24,034 nucleotides of DNA, from NCBI GenBank assembly GCA_026390045.1, contig JAPLGR010000609.1, forward strand, positions 1 through 24,034, given 5' to 3'. The stretch comes from Chloroflexota bacterium. Its GTDB lineage: Bacteria; Chloroflexota; Anaerolineae; Anaerolineales; E44-bin32. Below the pieces are notes generated by a model, which saw only the letters and a list, made by a program, of their open reading frames with translations, was not told where the DNA came from and searched no databases. The translations under genes were made by a program, and so were the position numbers. Positions 22,526 through 24,034 of the stretch are shown here, piece after piece. How positions within the stretch are numbered: position 1 is the stretch's first letter; every line of letters begins with the position of its first letter.

Positions 22526-23674
22526 ATGCGCGTTGGCATACTGACAGGCGGGGGCGACGTCCCAGGGCTGAATCCGGCGATCAAGGCGGTGGTGCACCGG
22601 ATGACGGACGCCGGGCACAAGGTCGTAGGCATCCGCCGCGGGTGGGGCGGGCTGCTGAAATGCCGGCCGGATGATCCAGCCTCCATCGACAAGAGCACGG
22701 TGGGCCTCGACCGGCTCGCGGTGCGCCGGATTGAACGGGAGGGGGGGACGTTCCTGCATTCGTCGCGCACCAACCCGGCGAAGATCAAGCCGGAGGACGC
22801 CCCTGACTTCCTGAAAGGCAAGGGTGCAGGGGACAAGGCACAGGACTACACCGACCACATCCTGAGCGTCCTTAAGGCACTGCAACTGGATGCGCTGGTG
22901 CCGATCGGCGGGGATGACACGCTGTCCTACGGTCTGCGGCTGCACGACGAGGGTTTCCCCGTGGTGGCCATTCCGAAGACGATGGACAACGACGTCAGCG
23001 GCACGGACTACTGTCTGGGATTCGCGACCGCCGTGTCCCGCAGTGTGCGCTTCATTACCGAGTTGCGGACGTGCATGGGATCTCACGAGCGCTTCGGCGT
23101 GATCGAACTGTTCGGACGCAATAGCGGGGAGACGGCGCTGGTATCCGGCTACCTGGCCTATGCGGACCGCGTCTGCATCTCCGAAGTGCCCTTCAACATC
23201 GAGAGACTGGCGGAGCTGCTGAAGGCTGATCGCAAGGCCAGCCCCAGCAACTACGCCATGGTCGTGATCTCTGAAGGGGCGCGCATGGAGGGCGGTGAGA
23301 TCGTCCAGCGCGGCAGGGCGGACGCCTACGGGCATCAGAAGCTGGGTGGAATCGGGCAGGTGGCCGGCGAGATGATCAAGGAGATCACGGGCGTTGGGAT
23401 CATTCACCAGAACGTGGCCTACCTGATGCGCTGCGGCGCCCCCGATGCCTTGGATCTGATGGTCGCCACCAACTACGGCACGCTGGCCGCTGACCTGCTG
23501 CTGGCCAAACGGTCCGGCCGGATGGTGGCGATGAAGAACGGATGCTACACGCACGTCTCGCTGACCGAGACACGTGCCGGCGCTCGCAAGGTTGATATCG
23601 ACGCGCTGTACGATTCAGAGAACTACCGGCCGCGGATGCGTTCGGTCGAAGGGCTGCCGATGTTCCTGCGCTAG
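22526..23674 (+). CDS. 6-phosphofructokinase, PPi-dependent type
   Basis: The 382-residue glycolytic enzyme phosphorylates fructose 6-phosphate to fructose 1,6-bisphosphate. The motif GGDDT (Asp130, Asp131) and PKTMDND (Lys151, catalytic Asp154) are decisive. ATP enzymes have GGDG and PGT-(I/M)-DND, whereas Asp131 plus Lys151 is the pair linked to use of pyrophosphate (EC 2.7.1.90). Other landmarks are the start Gly-Ile-Leu-Thr-Gly-Gly-Gly-Asp-Val-Pro-Gly-Leu-Asn, the Met-Gly-Ser-His-Glu-Arg-Phe-Gly segment and SEGARMEGGE. GGGAGG precedes ATG 22526. A weak hairpin (22485-22501) separates it from dnaE. PPi dependence makes the step reversible and saves ATP. Mixed ATP/PPi use in some family members leaves a small doubt. 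Confidence 0.93.
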   Translation: MRVGILTGGGDVPGLNPAIKAVVHRMTDAGHKVVGIRRGWGGLLKCRPDDPASIDKSTVGLDRLAVRRIEREGGTFLHSSRTNPAKIKPEDAPDFLKGKGAGDKAQDYTDHILSVLKALQLDALVPIGGDDTLSYGLRLHDEGFPVVAIPKTMDNDVSGTDYCLGFATAVSRSVRFITELRTCMGSHERFGVIELFGRNSGETALVSGYLAYADRVCISEVPFNIERLAELLKADRKASPSNYAMVVISEGARMEGGEIVQRGRADAYGHQKLGGIGQVAGEMIKEITGVGIIHQNVAYLMRCGAPDALDLMVATNYGTLAADLLLAKRSGRMVAMKNGCYTHVSLTETRAGARKVDIDALYDSENYRPRMRSVEGLPMFLR

Positions 23675-23697
23675 CCCCTGAGAGGTTCCGGCGATCG

Positions 23698-23725
23698 AAG
23701 GCACGCCCTCACCCGGGCGTGCCTT
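23698..23725 (+). terminator. hairpin terminator after phosphofructokinase gene
   Basis: An 11-bp perfect stem (AAGGCACGCCC and its complement) closes a TCACCC loop 23 bases after the stop codon, followed by GCGTTTGTT. The stem is strong and the T tail moderate. Confidence 0.75.
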
Positions 23726-24034
23726 GCGTTTGTTCCGCTCCCGCGCGGATTGGCGAGAGAGGGAGGGGCACTCAATGGCAAGAGACTGCGAGGCTTCACA
23801 TGCGTCGAGGCGCTGTGGGGCTAGCCATGAGGGGGGATGCATGGTGCTGCACATCGGGGATCACAGCCTGGACGAGGCGGCATAGCCTCATTTCCTCGAG
23901 CGAACCCTCGCCAATGCGGGCGGCCGAGGGACTCCCTGAGGAGGTTCTCGGCTTTCCCAAGGATCTCCTCGATGAACCTTCTCGTGGTCCAACTGTGAGG
24001 ATCTTTCTACGGCCGTGCCAGAGTCCCACTGGAT
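23726..24034. other. right-end region without a supported gene
   Basis: No reading frame here shows a family motif, a good ribosome site or sensible codon use. The longest minus-strand frame (23796-24029) is Arg/Ser/Pro-rich shadow-like sequence. A degraded gene entering from the right edge cannot be excluded. Confidence 0.5.

Noticed and set aside
22106..23554. 482-residue minus-strand open frame
   Set aside because: It mirrors the phosphofructokinase gene and the end of dnaE, with His/Arg/Ala-rich low-information sequence; both opposite genes are certain.
1..24034. CRISPR arrays, insertion sequences, phage or toxin-antitoxin genes
   Set aside because: No tandem repeats with spacers, terminal inverted repeats, transposase, integrase or toxin motifs were seen on either strand.

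Overview
The window looks like a chromosomal segment of a Chloroflexota bacterium, probably of the Anaerolineae/Caldilineae kind. This is an inference from four things: a GC-rich background, the Pro/Thr/Glu/Ala lipoprotein linker on the sugar-binding protein, the sequence style of DnaE, and a mixture of live and decaying carbohydrate genes. No rRNA, complete tRNA, CRISPR array, transposase or integrase was found.

Left end (1-1984): an operon of overlapping genes encoding an ECF sigma factor (cut by the window edge), a zinc-finger membrane anti-sigma factor, and a secreted or membrane protein with bactofilin-like repeats. It closes with a strong GC hairpin. The 2011-6030 stretch is a graveyard around one intact gene. 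On the minus strand lie a permease tail and a PIG-V-like membrane glycosyltransferase start with three in-frame stops. Next come the intact cellobiose phosphorylase (GH94), a metallophosphoesterase tail on the plus strand, and the tail of a second GH94 enzyme.

Centre (6030-18620): a LacI-regulated alpha-glucoside locus. The regulator gene and the transporter operon carry the same 14-bp palindrome, each time just downstream of a sigma70-type promoter. The order is lacI, aglE (binding lipoprotein), aglF and aglG (permeases), an aldo/keto reductase, treS (trehalose synthase), a P-loop kinase of unknown substrate, a GH13_18 sucrose-phosphorylase-type enzyme, then a second aglF (5'-truncated and frameshifted) and a second, intact aglG. 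The kinase/phosphorylase pair is lower in GC than its surroundings. It is separated from the broken second aglF by what looks like the 3' third of a tRNA gene. No ABC ATPase is present, so the importer must borrow one.

Right end (18620-24034): housekeeping genes dnaE (whose last ~75 residues are in another reading frame) and a PPi-type phosphofructokinase, followed by a hairpin terminator and about 300 bases with no recognisable gene.

A working picture (inference): sucrose, maltose or trehalose enters through AglEFG. TreS interconverts maltose and trehalose, and the GH13_18 enzyme and GH94 enzyme split glucosides with phosphate to give glucose 1-phosphate. The phosphofructokinase uses pyrophosphate, so the path saves ATP. 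The most open question is the role of the kinase next to the GH13_18 phosphorylase.
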